Shown here: in pieces, positions 33,086-41,241 of the stretch
How the letters are laid out: each line of letters starts with the position of its first letter
Numbering within the stretch: position 1 is the stretch's first letter
Source of the DNA: Nocardiopsis_B mangrovi
GTDB lineage: Bacteria; Actinomycetota; Actinomycetes; Streptosporangiales; Streptosporangiaceae
DNA length: 64,000 bases
Reading direction: 5' to 3'
Assembly (NCBI RefSeq): GCF_042653925.1
Contig: NZ_JBHSFQ010000024.1
Location: 40,038-104,037, forward strand
Made by a program: the position numbers and the translations under genes
The notes under the pieces: generated by a model
Database searches by the model: none
Told to the model about the DNA's origin: nothing
What the model saw: the letters and a program-made list of their open reading frames with translations, nothing else

Positions 33086-33315
33086 GCGCTTCCGGCCATC
33101 CGGCGGGTCGCCCCCGCCACCCGGCTCCCGGGCCGCCTCCCGGCCGGTGCGGATGAACCCGCCCGAACCGGGTATGCCCTCGCCCCGGTGCCCTCGAACC
33201 CCGGCCGTCCCACGCCGAACAGGGGCGAAGCCCAGGTGAGAAGGTGTCCGCAGATTACCGATAGCTACACTTCTTAGTTGATTACCGTGATCCCAACTCC
33301 TCAGGAGCAACGACC

Positions 33316-34587
33316 GTGGCTCTGATCGTGCAGAAGTACGGTGGGTCTTCCGTCGCCGACGCGGAAGCCATCAAGCGAGTGGCCCAACGGATCGTCGCCC
33401 AGAAAAAGGCGGGGTATGACGTGGTCGTCGTGGTCTCGGCCATGGGCGACACCACCGACGAACTCCTCGACCTCGCCGAGCAGGTGTCCCCGCTGCCGCC
33501 CGGCCGCGAGCTGGACATGCTGCTGACCGCCGGTGAGCGCATGTCGATGGCGCTGGTCGCGATGGCCATCGGCAACCTCGGCTACGAAGCCCGTTCGTTC
33601 ACCGGATCGCAGGCCGGCGTCATCACGACGTCGCTGCACGGCAACGCCAAGATCATCGATGTGACGCCCGGCCGCATCCAGGAGGCCCTGGATGAGGGCT
33701 CCATCTGCATCGTCGCCGGTTTCCAGGGTGTCTCGCAGGACAGCAAGGACATCACGACCCTGGGCCGCGGCGGCTCCGACACCACGGCGGTCGCACTCGC
33801 CGCGGCGCTGAACGCCGACGCGTGCGAGATCTACAGCGACGTCGACGGCGTGTTCACCGCCGACCCGCGGATCGTGCCCACGGCCCGCCGCATCCCCAAG
33901 ATCTCCTACGAGGAGATGCTGGAGATGGCGGCCAGCGGCACCAAGATCCTGCACCTCCGATGCGTGGAGTACGCACGGCGGTACAACATCCCGCTGCATG
34001 TCCGCTCGTCGTTCAGCCAGAGGCCCGGTACCTGGGTCGTCTCCGAAGTTGAGGAAGCCGAAGGCATGGAACAACCGATCATCTCCGGCGTCGCACACGA
34101 CCGGAGCGAGGCCAAGATCACGGTCGTGGGCGTCCCCGACAAGGTCGGTGAGGCCGCCTCGATCTTCAAGTCGCTGGCCGACGCCGAGATCAACATCGAC
34201 ATGATCGTGCAGAACGTGTCGGCCGCGTCGACCTCGCGCACCGACATCTCCTTCACCGTGCCGATGGAGGCCGGGCAGACCGCGCTGTCGGTGCTGAAGA
34301 AGATCCAGGACACGGTCGCGTTCGAGGCGCTGCGCTACGACGACCAGATCGGCAAGGTGTCCCTGGTGGGCGCGGGCATGCGCTCCTACCCCGGTGTCAC
34401 CGCGCGCTTCTTCGACGCCATCGCCCGCTCGGGCACCAACATCGAGATGATCTCCACCTCGGAGATCCGGATCTCGGTCGTGGTGGAGCAGGACCAGGTC
34501 GACACCGCCGTCGCCGCCGCCCACTCGGAATTCCAGCTCGACGCGGACCAGGTCGAAGCCGTCGTCTACGGAGGTACCGGCCGATGA
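33316..34587 (+). CDS. ask: Aspartokinase (alpha chain)
   Basis: 423 residues from the GTG at 33316 with AGGAG 8 bases upstream. It catalyses aspartate phosphorylation, the first step to lysine, threonine, methionine and diaminopimelate. Kinase domain: KYGGSSVADAEAI, GFQGVSQDSKDITTLGRGGS and DVDGVFTADPRIVP. Two ACT domains (about residues 265-340 and 345-420) mediate feedback control. It overlaps asd by 4 bases (ATGA at 34584-34587). No leader peptide or riboswitch was recognised in 33086-33315. An internal start at 34066 should also give the regulatory beta chain. Confidence 0.96.
   Translation: MALIVQKYGGSSVADAEAIKRVAQRIVAQKKAGYDVVVVVSAMGDTTDELLDLAEQVSPLPPGRELDMLLTAGERMSMALVAMAIGNLGYEARSFTGSQAGVITTSLHGNAKIIDVTPGRIQEALDEGSICIVAGFQGVSQDSKDITTLGRGGSDTTAVALAAALNADACEIYSDVDGVFTADPRIVPTARRIPKISYEEMLEMAASGTKILHLRCVEYARRYNIPLHVRSSFSQRPGTWVVSEVEEAEGMEQPIISGVAHDRSEAKITVVGVPDKVGEAASIFKSLADAEINIDMIVQNVSAASTSRTDISFTVPMEAGQTALSVLKKIQDTVAFEALRYDDQIGKVSLVGAGMRSYPGVTARFFDAIARSGTNIEMISTSEIRISVVVEQDQVDTAVAAAHSEFQLDADQVEAVVYGGTGR
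34066..34587 (+). other. Internal in-frame gene for aspartokinase beta chain
   Basis: An ATG at residue 251 of the alpha chain is preceded by GAGGAAG about 8 bases upstream and begins MEQPIISGVAHDRSEAKIT. The beta chain of Corynebacterium LysC begins at the equivalent place with a very similar sequence. The product would be the 173-residue ACT-domain regulatory subunit. Confidence 0.7.
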
Positions 34588-35648
34588 GCCGCAGCGATCT
34601 GCCCACCCTGGCCGTCGTCGGGGCCACCGGGGCCGTCGGCACCGTGATGCTCGACATCCTCTCCACCCGCGAGAACGTGTGGGGTGAGATCCGCCTCGTG
34701 GCCTCGCCGCGCTCGGCGGGCAAGCGCCTCACCGTCCGCGGCGAGGAGGTCGAGGTCCAGGCCCTGGCCCCCGAGGTCTTCGACGGCGTGGACGTCGCCA
34801 TGTTCGACGTCCCCGACGACGTCTCCAAGGTGTGGGCGCCCATCGCCGCCGAGCGCGGCGCCGTGGCGGTCGACAACTCCGGCGCCTTCCGGATGGACCC
34901 CGACGTCCCGCTGGTGGTGCCCGAGGTCAACGCCGCGGAGACCGCCAACCGCCCGCGCGGCATCATCAGCAACCCCAACTGCACCACGCTCTCGATGATC
35001 GTGGCCATGGGGGCGCTGCACCGCGCCTACGGCCTGACCGACCTCGTCGTGTCCTCCTACCAGGCGGCCTCCGGCGCCGGCCAAGAGGGCATCGACACCC
35101 TGCACGACCAGGTCGAGAAGGTCGCCACCGACCGCACCCTGGGCAGCCGGGCGGGCGACGTGCGCGCCGCGGTCGGCGAGCTGGGCCCGTTCCCCGCTCC
35201 GCTGGCGATGAACGTCGTGCCGTGGGCGGGCTCGCTGAAGGACGACGGCTACTCCTCGGAGGAGCTGAAGGTCCGCAACGAGTCCCGGAAGATCCTCGGC
35301 CTGCCCGGCCTGCGGGTGTCGGCCACGTGCGTGCGCGTCCCGGTGGTCACCACCCACGCGCTGGCCGTGCACGCGACCTTCGACACCGAGGTCGACGCCG
35401 ACGCCGCGCGCACGCTGCTGGCGTCGGCGCCCGGGGTGGTCGTGCTCGACGACCCCGGGGCGGGCGAGTTCCCGACCCCCGCCGACGTGGTGGGCACCGA
35501 CCCCACCTGGGTGGGCCGGATCCGCCGCTCGATCGACGACCAGAAGTCGCTCGACCTGTTCCTGTGCGGCGACAACCTCCGCAAGGGCGCGGCGCTCAAC
35601 ACCGCCCAGATCGCCGAGGTCGTGGCCCAGGAGTTCACCGGCGCCTGA
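34584..35648 (+). CDS. asd: Aspartate-semialdehyde dehydrogenase
   Basis: 354 residues. The NADP-binding start reads LAVVGATGAVGTVMLDIL; the catalytic Cys is in ISNPNCTTLSMI; SYQAASGAGQEGI follows; the substrate-binding Arg and catalytic His lie in LRVSATCVRVPVVTTHAL. It reduces aspartyl phosphate to the semialdehyde, directly after aspartokinase in pathway and in sequence (4-base overlap). A terminator follows at 35672-35702. Confidence 0.97.
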   Translation: MSRSDLPTLAVVGATGAVGTVMLDILSTRENVWGEIRLVASPRSAGKRLTVRGEEVEVQALAPEVFDGVDVAMFDVPDDVSKVWAPIAAERGAVAVDNSGAFRMDPDVPLVVPEVNAAETANRPRGIISNPNCTTLSMIVAMGALHRAYGLTDLVVSSYQAASGAGQEGIDTLHDQVEKVATDRTLGSRAGDVRAAVGELGPFPAPLAMNVVPWAGSLKDDGYSSEELKVRNESRKILGLPGLRVSATCVRVPVVTTHALAVHATFDTEVDADAARTLLASAPGVVVLDDPGAGEFPTPADVVGTDPTWVGRIRRSIDDQKSLDLFLCGDNLRKGAALNTAQIAEVVAQEFTGA

Positions 35649-35671
35649 CCGGCGACGGCACGGCAGTGCGG

Positions 35672-35702
35672 ACGGCGGCCCACCGGCACGGTGGGCCGCC
35701 GT
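35672..35702. terminator. Hairpin between asd and Uma2 gene
   Basis: A perfect 13-bp stem (35672-35684 with 35690-35702) and 5-base loop between convergent genes; it should serve both. Confidence 0.85.
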
Positions 35703-35708
35703 TCCGCG

Positions 35709-36311
35709 TCATTCCCGTGTCCGCCACGCCTGCGGCAGTACCGCCGCCGGATCGAATGAGAACCCCAGCGGCTCGACCTCCAGCACATCGCCGGCACCGG
35801 CCTTGGCCACCTGCGTGTACCGGCCCTCGTCCAACCGGTGCAGGCTCGCCTCGATCCACCCTTCTCCGGCGTCGACGATCAGGTACCAGGGGATGCCCTC
35901 TTTGGCATAGATGTCGTGTTTGAAGACCTGATCGCGGGTGCGCTGCCCCGGGGAGACGATCTCGGCCGCCAACAGCACGAGGTCCGCATCGGTGATCGCC
36001 TGAGTGCCGGGCTCACGGAAGACCACGACGTCGGGGATCAGGACGCATTCGTCGCGCAGCCGGACGTTGGCGCCTTCCTCGACTTCGCCGCCGAGCCGTT
36101 CGGCGGGTTCGTCGAAGAGGTTGGCGAGCAGGCGGGAGATGCGCCGATGCGGACGCGCCGGGTTAGGACTCACGAGCAGGCTCCCGTCGAGCAGCTCGAT
36201 CAGGGGCCCGTCGCTGGGCAGATTCAGCCACTCCTGCTCGGACCACGGGCCGGAGCGCGACCATACGCTCGCCGACCACACGTCCGTCGGATCCACGGTC
36301 ATCACGCTCAC
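35709..36311 (-). CDS. Uma2-family (DUF820) PD-(D/E)XK endonuclease-like protein
   Basis: 200 residues. Uma2 pattern: PLIELLDGSLLVSPNPARPH, then CVLIPDVVVFREPGTQ and DLVLLAAEIVSPGQRTRDQ, and KHDIYAKEGIPWYLIVDAG. The PD...E(I/V)xSP...K.xxY residues correspond to the nuclease-fold active site. These proteins are expanded in actinobacteria and cyanobacteria and have been linked to mobile elements; the biological role is unclear. An alternative ATG three codons downstream exists. It is a stand-alone gene with no partner next to it. Confidence 0.88.
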   Translation of the reverse strand: MSVMTVDPTDVWSASVWSRSGPWSEQEWLNLPSDGPLIELLDGSLLVSPNPARPHRRISRLLANLFDEPAERLGGEVEEGANVRLRDECVLIPDVVVFREPGTQAITDADLVLLAAEIVSPGQRTRDQVFKHDIYAKEGIPWYLIVDAGEGWIEASLHRLDEGRYTQVAKAGAGDVLEVEPLGFSFDPAAVLPQAWRTRE

Positions 36312-36481
36312 TCCGGTCGGCCTCCCCGAGACGCGTCCAGTCTGGCATAGGGGCTAGGACGTGCTTCATACGTTGAGCATCGATGATCGCCGTGTGTCAT
36401 CACGCGGATCCGCAACGTCCGGCCGAATCCGGTCGCGAAGTGGCGTTTCGGCCAGGGGTACAGGGGTTTTCCGCTGCCGGC

Positions 36482-37213
36482 TCACCGCCCTTTCTTCGGC
36501 GGGCGGGCGAGGCTGAGGCGGTAGAGGAGGCGGCAGTGGTCGACCGAGCCCACCAGGTCGGAGGTCTCGACCGGGCGCTGGCCGTTGAAGTGGGTGCGCT
36601 CCACGACCAGGACCGGCAGGCCCGGGGCGAGCTGGAGGAGGGTGGCCTCGGGCTCGCGGAGGGGGCGTACTCCGACCTCCTCCACCACGCGGTCGATGAT
36701 GACCCCCGCGGCGCCGAGCCGGTCCAGTACCCCGGTGCCGGGTTCGGCGTCGGCGGGGGTCCGCAAGGTGCCCTGGGTGAGGACCATGGGCTCCCAGGCG
36801 GTGTGCAGCGCGACGGGGGCGCCGTCGGCCAGCCCCAGGGAGCGCGAGCGGTAGACCATCTCGCCGTCGCGCAGGGTCAGCCGCCGTGCCACGAGGTCGT
36901 TCACCTTCACGGTGAGGGTGCCCAGCTCCTCGCGGTGCAGCGGCTCGACCCCCGACCCCGAGGCGCGGTCCGTGCGGGAGAACCGGTGGATCTGCGGCAC
37001 GGGGCGGACGTAGTAGCCCGACCCCGGGCGCGCTTCCACGAGCCCTTCGCTGACCAGCAGCCGCAGCGCGTGCCGTGAGACCTGCTCGCTGACGTGGTGG
37101 GTGCGGGCCAGCCGGGAACGCGACGGCAGCCTGCTGCCGGGCGCCAGCTCCCCGTTCAGGATGGGGCGGCGGAGCATGTCGGCCACCCAGAGATAGCGCG
37201 GTTGCCCTCCCAT
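36482..37213 (-). CDS. GntR-family regulator with UTRA effector domain
   Basis: 243 residues from the ATG at 37211-37213. N-terminal winged helix: YLWVADMLRRPILNGELAPG, then LPSRSRLARTHHVSEQVSRH and GLVEARPGSGYYVR. The remainder is a UTRA-type (HutC group) effector domain with MVYRSRSLGLADGAPVALHT and VERTHFNGQRPVETSDLV. It begins 2 bases after the S9 peptidase stop, so the two form an operon. It may sense a product of peptide breakdown or a drug-like ligand, but this is inference. Confidence 0.92.
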   Translation of the reverse strand: MGGQPRYLWVADMLRRPILNGELAPGSRLPSRSRLARTHHVSEQVSRHALRLLVSEGLVEARPGSGYYVRPVPQIHRFSRTDRASGSGVEPLHREELGTLTVKVNDLVARRLTLRDGEMVYRSRSLGLADGAPVALHTAWEPMVLTQGTLRTPADAEPGTGVLDRLGAAGVIIDRVVEEVGVRPLREPEATLLQLAPGLPVLVVERTHFNGQRPVETSDLVGSVDHCRLLYRLSLARPPKKGR

Positions 37214-37215
37214 GG

Positions 37216-39018
37216 CTACACGGCCCTTGGGGACGGTCCTCCCGCCTGCGTTCCGGTGTTTCTCAGGGCGAAGTCCAGCTCGACGGCCATATGCCGGACG
37301 CGCTCCTCGACCACGAACGACCCGTGCCCCGCGTCGAAGCGGTGCACCTCGTGGGGAACGCCCAGCTCGGTGAGGCGGGCGAGGTAGGTGTCGATCTGCC
37401 GGATGGGGCAGCGGGGGTCGTTCTCCCCGGCCAGGACGAGGACCGGGGCGGTGACGCGGTCCGCGTAGGTCAGGGGTGAAGAGCGCCTGTACAGCTCGGG
37501 TACCTCCTGAGGTGAGCCGCCGAACATGGAGCGGTCGAAGGCGCGGAGGGCCTCCATCTCGTCGGCGTAGGCGGTGACGTAATCGGCGATGGGGACGCCC
37601 GCGATGCCCAGGCTCCAGCCGCCGGGGCGGACCCCCAGGCCGAGCAGGGTGAGGTAGCCGCCCCACGACCAGCCTTCGAGGATCAGCCGGCCGGGGTCGG
37701 CGAGCCCGGTGTCCACGGCCCAGTCGCGCACGGCGGTGATGTCCTCCAGCTCGGTCAGCCCCACGCGCCCTTCCAGGGCGTCGCGCCAGGCGCTGCCGTA
37801 GCCGGTGGAGCCGCGGTAGTTGACGCGCACCACGGCGAAGCCGTGGTCCACCCACGCGGCGACGTCGGGCCGGAAGGAGTCGAGGTCCTGGGCCTGGGGG
37901 CCGCCGTGCACCACGAACACGGTCGGGTGGGGGGCCGCGGAGCCGTCGCCGGGGACGGACACCAGCGCGTGGACGGGGCCGCCAGGGCCGTCGACGACCG
38001 CGTCGCGCACGGGGACCGACGGAGGGGCGGCCACGCCCGGGGGAGCCAGGACGATCCGGCCGGCCGTGTCGCGGATCGCCGGCGGCAGCTCCGAGCTGGA
38101 CCACGCGTACTCGACCGTGCCATCGGGGCGCGCCGCGGCCGCGGACACCAGCCCGCGCGGGGTGCCGACCGGCTCGGTCGCGCCGGTGGCGAGGTCGTGC
38201 AGGTGGAGCCGCGACCTCGCCCGGTGTTCCTGGGTGATCAGCAGGCGCGCGCCATCGGGGGTCCAGTCGGCCGACAGTTCGCCGTCGAGGCCGAGGACCG
38301 GACCGATGTCGAGCTCGGTGCCGGTGACCGGGTCCCAGATGAGCGGTTCGGCCGTGCCCCTGCGCTCGTGCAGGACGAGCAGCCGGTGGCCGCCGGGCTC
38401 GAAGGCGACGGGGGTGAGGTCGTGCCCCGGGCCGTCCCAGAGGTCGCCGACGGTGCCGGTATCGCCGCCGGCGTGCAGCCGCAGCACGCGGACCGCCATG
38501 TGGCGGCTGTCGCCGTGCTCGCTGTGCGCGATGGCCAGCAGCGACTCGTCGTCGGTGAGTGCGGCGACGCGGCCCTCCTGGCGGTGGGCGTAGACGGTGC
38601 GCGGCGGGTCGCCCGGCACGCTCGCGTGCGCGCTGAAGCCGTCGTCGGTCGAGCGGCCCACCACCGCCGACCCGGACGCTCCGAGCGCGAGCCCGCCGGG
38701 GTAGGAGGGGGCCAGCCCGGGGACGGCGGCGCGGCCGGGCCCGCCGCCGAACGGCTGTACTCGCCAGACGCCGAACTCGTCGCCGTCGGTGTCGTCGAAC
38801 CACCACACCCGCTCACCGGTGGGATCGAGGGCGGCGAGCCGCGTGCCGTGCCGCCGTTCGGTCGCCTGCCGCTGCTCGCCCGTGCCCCGGTCCCAGGTGT
38901 GGATCTCCCAGGTTCCGGAGGCGTTGCCGCGGAACAGTGACCGGTCCGGCGCCTCGCGCGCCCAGGAGGGGAGACCGGTCCTGCCTGCGCGGAAACGATC
39001 CTGCCAACGCTCGCCCAT
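37216..39018 (-). CDS. S9-family prolyl oligopeptidase-type peptidase
   Basis: 600 residues from the ATG at 39016-39018 (MGERWQDRFRAGRTGLPSWA), chosen because homologous sequence starts there; further in-frame ATGs at 39075 and above lack ribosome sites. An N-terminal beta-propeller (repeating WRVQPFGG, LTPVAFEPGGHRLLVL, LSADWTPDGARLLI) precedes the alpha/beta-hydrolase domain: oxyanion region FVVHGGPQAQD, nucleophile Ser in EGWSWGGYLT, Asp in LAGENDPRCP and His in FDAGHGSF. It should cleave short peptides in the cytoplasm, as no signal is present. It is followed directly by its probable regulator. Confidence 0.92.
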   Translation of the reverse strand: MGERWQDRFRAGRTGLPSWAREAPDRSLFRGNASGTWEIHTWDRGTGEQRQATERRHGTRLAALDPTGERVWWFDDTDGDEFGVWRVQPFGGGPGRAAVPGLAPSYPGGLALGASGSAVVGRSTDDGFSAHASVPGDPPRTVYAHRQEGRVAALTDDESLLAIAHSEHGDSRHMAVRVLRLHAGGDTGTVGDLWDGPGHDLTPVAFEPGGHRLLVLHERRGTAEPLIWDPVTGTELDIGPVLGLDGELSADWTPDGARLLITQEHRARSRLHLHDLATGATEPVGTPRGLVSAAAARPDGTVEYAWSSSELPPAIRDTAGRIVLAPPGVAAPPSVPVRDAVVDGPGGPVHALVSVPGDGSAAPHPTVFVVHGGPQAQDLDSFRPDVAAWVDHGFAVVRVNYRGSTGYGSAWRDALEGRVGLTELEDITAVRDWAVDTGLADPGRLILEGWSWGGYLTLLGLGVRPGGWSLGIAGVPIADYVTAYADEMEALRAFDRSMFGGSPQEVPELYRRSSPLTYADRVTAPVLVLAGENDPRCPIRQIDTYLARLTELGVPHEVHRFDAGHGSFVVEERVRHMAVELDFALRNTGTQAGGPSPRAV

Positions 39019-39193
39019 GATCCCCAGTAAAGCAGTGGAGTTCTGCTTATTGGGGGCGAATCGATGAGTCGACATGGTCATACGCCGTCGAATCCACATG
39101 TCAGTACCGGTGCGCGGGGCGCGGGGGCACCGCCGGCCGGTGCCGGGGAGACACCTGAGCACCCTCGTGGCGGATGTACGGAAGAATGCGGAT

Positions 39194-39763
39194 ATGCACA
39201 ACGAGCCGCCCCTGTCGCTCGAGGACCTGCGCGCCCGAGCCGCGCGTGGCGAGCGGCTGCGCTACCTGTACTTCTGGGGCCACAGGGCGCGGCGCGACGG
39301 CGTGCCCGGCCCCGGGTGCCTGAGCCAGTGGTGGCCCTCGGCCTTCACGGTCGCCGGGGAGCGCTACGCCACCGCCGAGCACTGGATGATGGCCGGGAAG
39401 GCCCGTCTGTTCGGCGACATCGAGGCGGCCGAGCGCATCCTGGCGACCGCGGAGCCCGGCGCGGCCAAACGGCTCGGGCGCGGGGTCCGGGGGTTCGACG
39501 ACGAGGTGTGGCGGGAGCGGCGCTTCGGCATCGTCGTGCGCGGGTCGGTGCACAAGTTCGGCCAGAACCCGGAGATCGGGGCCTACCTCCGCCGGACCGC
39601 GGCGCGGGTGCTGGTCGAGGCGAGCCCGCTCGACCCCGTGTGGGGGATCGGCCTGGCCGCCGGCGACGAGCGCGCGGCCGACCCCGCCCTGTGGCCCGGC
39701 GAGAACCTCCTCGGCTTCGCCCTCATGCGGGCGCGGGCGGAACTGGCCGCCGCGGCGGGGTGA
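39194..39763 (+). CDS. NADAR/YbiA-like N-glycosidase domain protein
   Basis: 189 residues from the ATG at 39194, with a GGAAG about 10 bases upstream. NADAR features: YLYFWGH, LSQWWPSAFTVAGERYATAE, HWMMAGKARLFGD, LGRGVRGFDDEVW, VHKFGQNPEIGAYL and WGIGLAAGDERA with PGENLLGFAL. YbiA-type members hydrolyse reactive riboflavin-pathway intermediates, and other NADAR proteins remove ADP-ribose from nucleobases. Which reaction applies here is not decidable by eye. It is divergent from the peptidase gene with 175 bases between starts. Confidence 0.9.
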   Translation: MHNEPPLSLEDLRARAARGERLRYLYFWGHRARRDGVPGPGCLSQWWPSAFTVAGERYATAEHWMMAGKARLFGDIEAAERILATAEPGAAKRLGRGVRGFDDEVWRERRFGIVVRGSVHKFGQNPEIGAYLRRTAARVLVEASPLDPVWGIGLAAGDERAADPALWPGENLLGFALMRARAELAAAAG

Positions 39764-39787
39764 CTCCGGCCGCCGCGGCCCCGGCCG

Positions 39788-40384
39788 TCAGCGGCGGCGC
39801 CGGGGCAGGGCGCGCCGCCGGGCGCGGGCCCGTTCGACGGCCGACGCCAGCCCGTGCACCGAGCCGAGCACCACGGGCACCAGCAGCAGCGATCCGGTGC
39901 CCGGCGCCGCCGCGGGTACGCCGGCCCGGCGCAGCCGCCCCCACGCCCACAGCGAGAACGGCGCGGCGACCAGCGGTGCGGTCACCACCCCGGGGGTGTA
40001 GCCGCGGGTGAGCGCCGATTGCGCCAGGTGGGTCACCGTGTGCAGGCCGAACCCGGCCAGGGCCGCCTGGTAGAAGGGGCTGCGCCCGCCGGTGCGCGCG
40101 CCATCGGCCGCGGCGGCGGCCATCACGATCCCCATCAGGCCGATCGCGGTGGCGGTGTGGGAGCGGGAGACGTCGAGCCGGTCCCAGACCGCCCCCGGAA
40201 CCGCCGGGAGCGCCGCCTCCAGGCGCGGCCGTGCGCGGCGCGCCCACCCCGGCATGGTGATCAGCTCCTCGGCATCGTGCAGGGCCCAGGCGGCGAGCAG
40301 CCCCCAGGTCGCCGCGGCGGGCAGCGGCGTGTGCCCGGCCGCGGCGGCACCATAGGTGGTCGGCGGGTGTGGCATGCCGTTCAT
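39788..40384 (-). CDS. HXXEE-domain integral membrane protein
   Basis: 198 residues. The defining motif is HDAEE at about residues 36-40 (AAWALHDAEELITMP), with a later HTVTHLAQSALTRGYTPGVV, both characteristic of the HXXEE family. Four to five membrane segments are apparent, and the C-terminus is very basic (RARARRRALPRRRR). Conserved His and Glu suggest metal binding, but no activity is established. It is convergent with the NADAR gene. Confidence 0.82.
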   Translation of the reverse strand: MNGMPHPPTTYGAAAAGHTPLPAAATWGLLAAWALHDAEELITMPGWARRARPRLEAALPAVPGAVWDRLDVSRSHTATAIGLMGIVMAAAAADGARTGGRSPFYQAALAGFGLHTVTHLAQSALTRGYTPGVVTAPLVAAPFSLWAWGRLRRAGVPAAAPGTGSLLLVPVVLGSVHGLASAVERARARRRALPRRRR

Positions 40385-40445
40385 TCGACCACGCCCCCGG
40401 GCGGCGCGGCGGCCCGGGGGTGCCCCGCGGGCCGCCGCCGTCCCG

Positions 40446-40952
40446 CTAGAGGTCGACCCGGGTCACGGTCACACCGTCGGCGTTCAGCAGGCGGCGGACC
40501 AGATCGGGGTCGTAATCCGCGAGCCCGGCATCGTTGAGCACGAGCATGTCCACGGGGTGGGGCAGCACGCGCTGCGGGTGGGCCTGATCGATGCCGGCCA
40601 CTTCGGCGGGGTCTCCGGTGAATCCGTCCGGAACCGCGCAGGGGCGCAGCGCGCGGTAGACGTGCAGGTGAACGTGGTAGGGCTCGTCGTCGGCGCCGCC
40701 GGATCCGTGCACCTCGTAGATCCCGGTCGGCGCCAGGACGCCGGTGCGCACCCCGGCGTCGCTCTCGGCGGCGCGGCGGGCGGCCTGCTCCGCGCTCTCC
40801 TCCGGCGAGATCGTGCCGCGCGGCAGCAGCCAGTGCCCGGCGTGGATGCCGCTGCTGCGCAGGACGAAGGTCAGCGTCCACTCGGGCCCGGGGACGATGG
40901 CGGCGGCGGACATGGCGGGTTCGGCCGCTGCCGGCGGCTGCGGGGCGGTCAT
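40446..40952 (-). CDS. Nudix-fold protein with degenerate catalytic box
   Basis: 168 residues from the ATG at 40950-40952, with AGGAGG 12 bases upstream. The fold pattern (WTLTFVLRSSGIHAGHWLLP, then PRGTISPEE) is that of a Nudix hydrolase. The box that should read RExxEExG reads RAAESDAG, so the catalytic Glu residues are largely missing. It may bind a nucleotide-like ligand as a sensor, or have different chemistry. The gap to the next gene (40953-41241) holds the parS-like sequence and the pdh terminator. Confidence 0.75.
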   Translation of the reverse strand: MTAPQPPAAAEPAMSAAAIVPGPEWTLTFVLRSSGIHAGHWLLPRGTISPEESAEQAARRAAESDAGVRTGVLAPTGIYEVHGSGGADDEPYHVHLHVYRALRPCAVPDGFTGDPAEVAGIDQAHPQRVLPHPVDMLVLNDAGLADYDPDLVRRLLNADGVTVTRVDL

Positions 40953-41061
40953 TCGGGGGGCGTCCCTCCTGGTCGGCGGTGGGCGGTGCGGACCACCCTT
41001 GCGCACGGCCGCAGGCGGCGCCACCCGGCGGGGCGCACGGCAAGCCAACCGTGACCTTGGG

Positions 41062-41077
41062 TGTTTCATGTGAAACC
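41062..41077. promoter_or_regulatory. parS-like sequence
   Basis: TGTTTCATGTGAAACC differs from the ParB-binding consensus TGTTTCACGTGAAACA at the central C (here T) and the last base. It lies between genes. The nearby dnaX/recR block is often within a few hundred kilobases of oriC in actinobacteria, where parS sites cluster. Confidence 0.45.
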
Positions 41078-41184
41078 AGGTGTACCGGATGCGGGCGCTC
41101 CGCGGCGCCATCGGGGACGCTCCGCCGCTGGAATCGCCTCCACTGGGGTACGGGCCAGGGTTCCGCGGAGCCTGCCCGGAACGC

Positions 41185-41226
41185 GCCGCAGCGCCCGCCC
41201 CGGGAGAGCGGGGCGGGCGCTGCGGC
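41185..41226 (-). terminator. Terminator of the pdh operon
   Basis: A perfect 18-bp stem (41185-41202 with 41209-41226) and a 6-base loop, 16 bases after the E2 stop. Confidence 0.88.
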
Positions 41227-41241
41227 GGTGGAACGGGCGGA

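Noticed and set aside
33086..33315. Riboswitch or attenuator ahead of aspartokinase
   Set aside because: No lysine-riboswitch-like core, leader peptide or paired terminator was visible.
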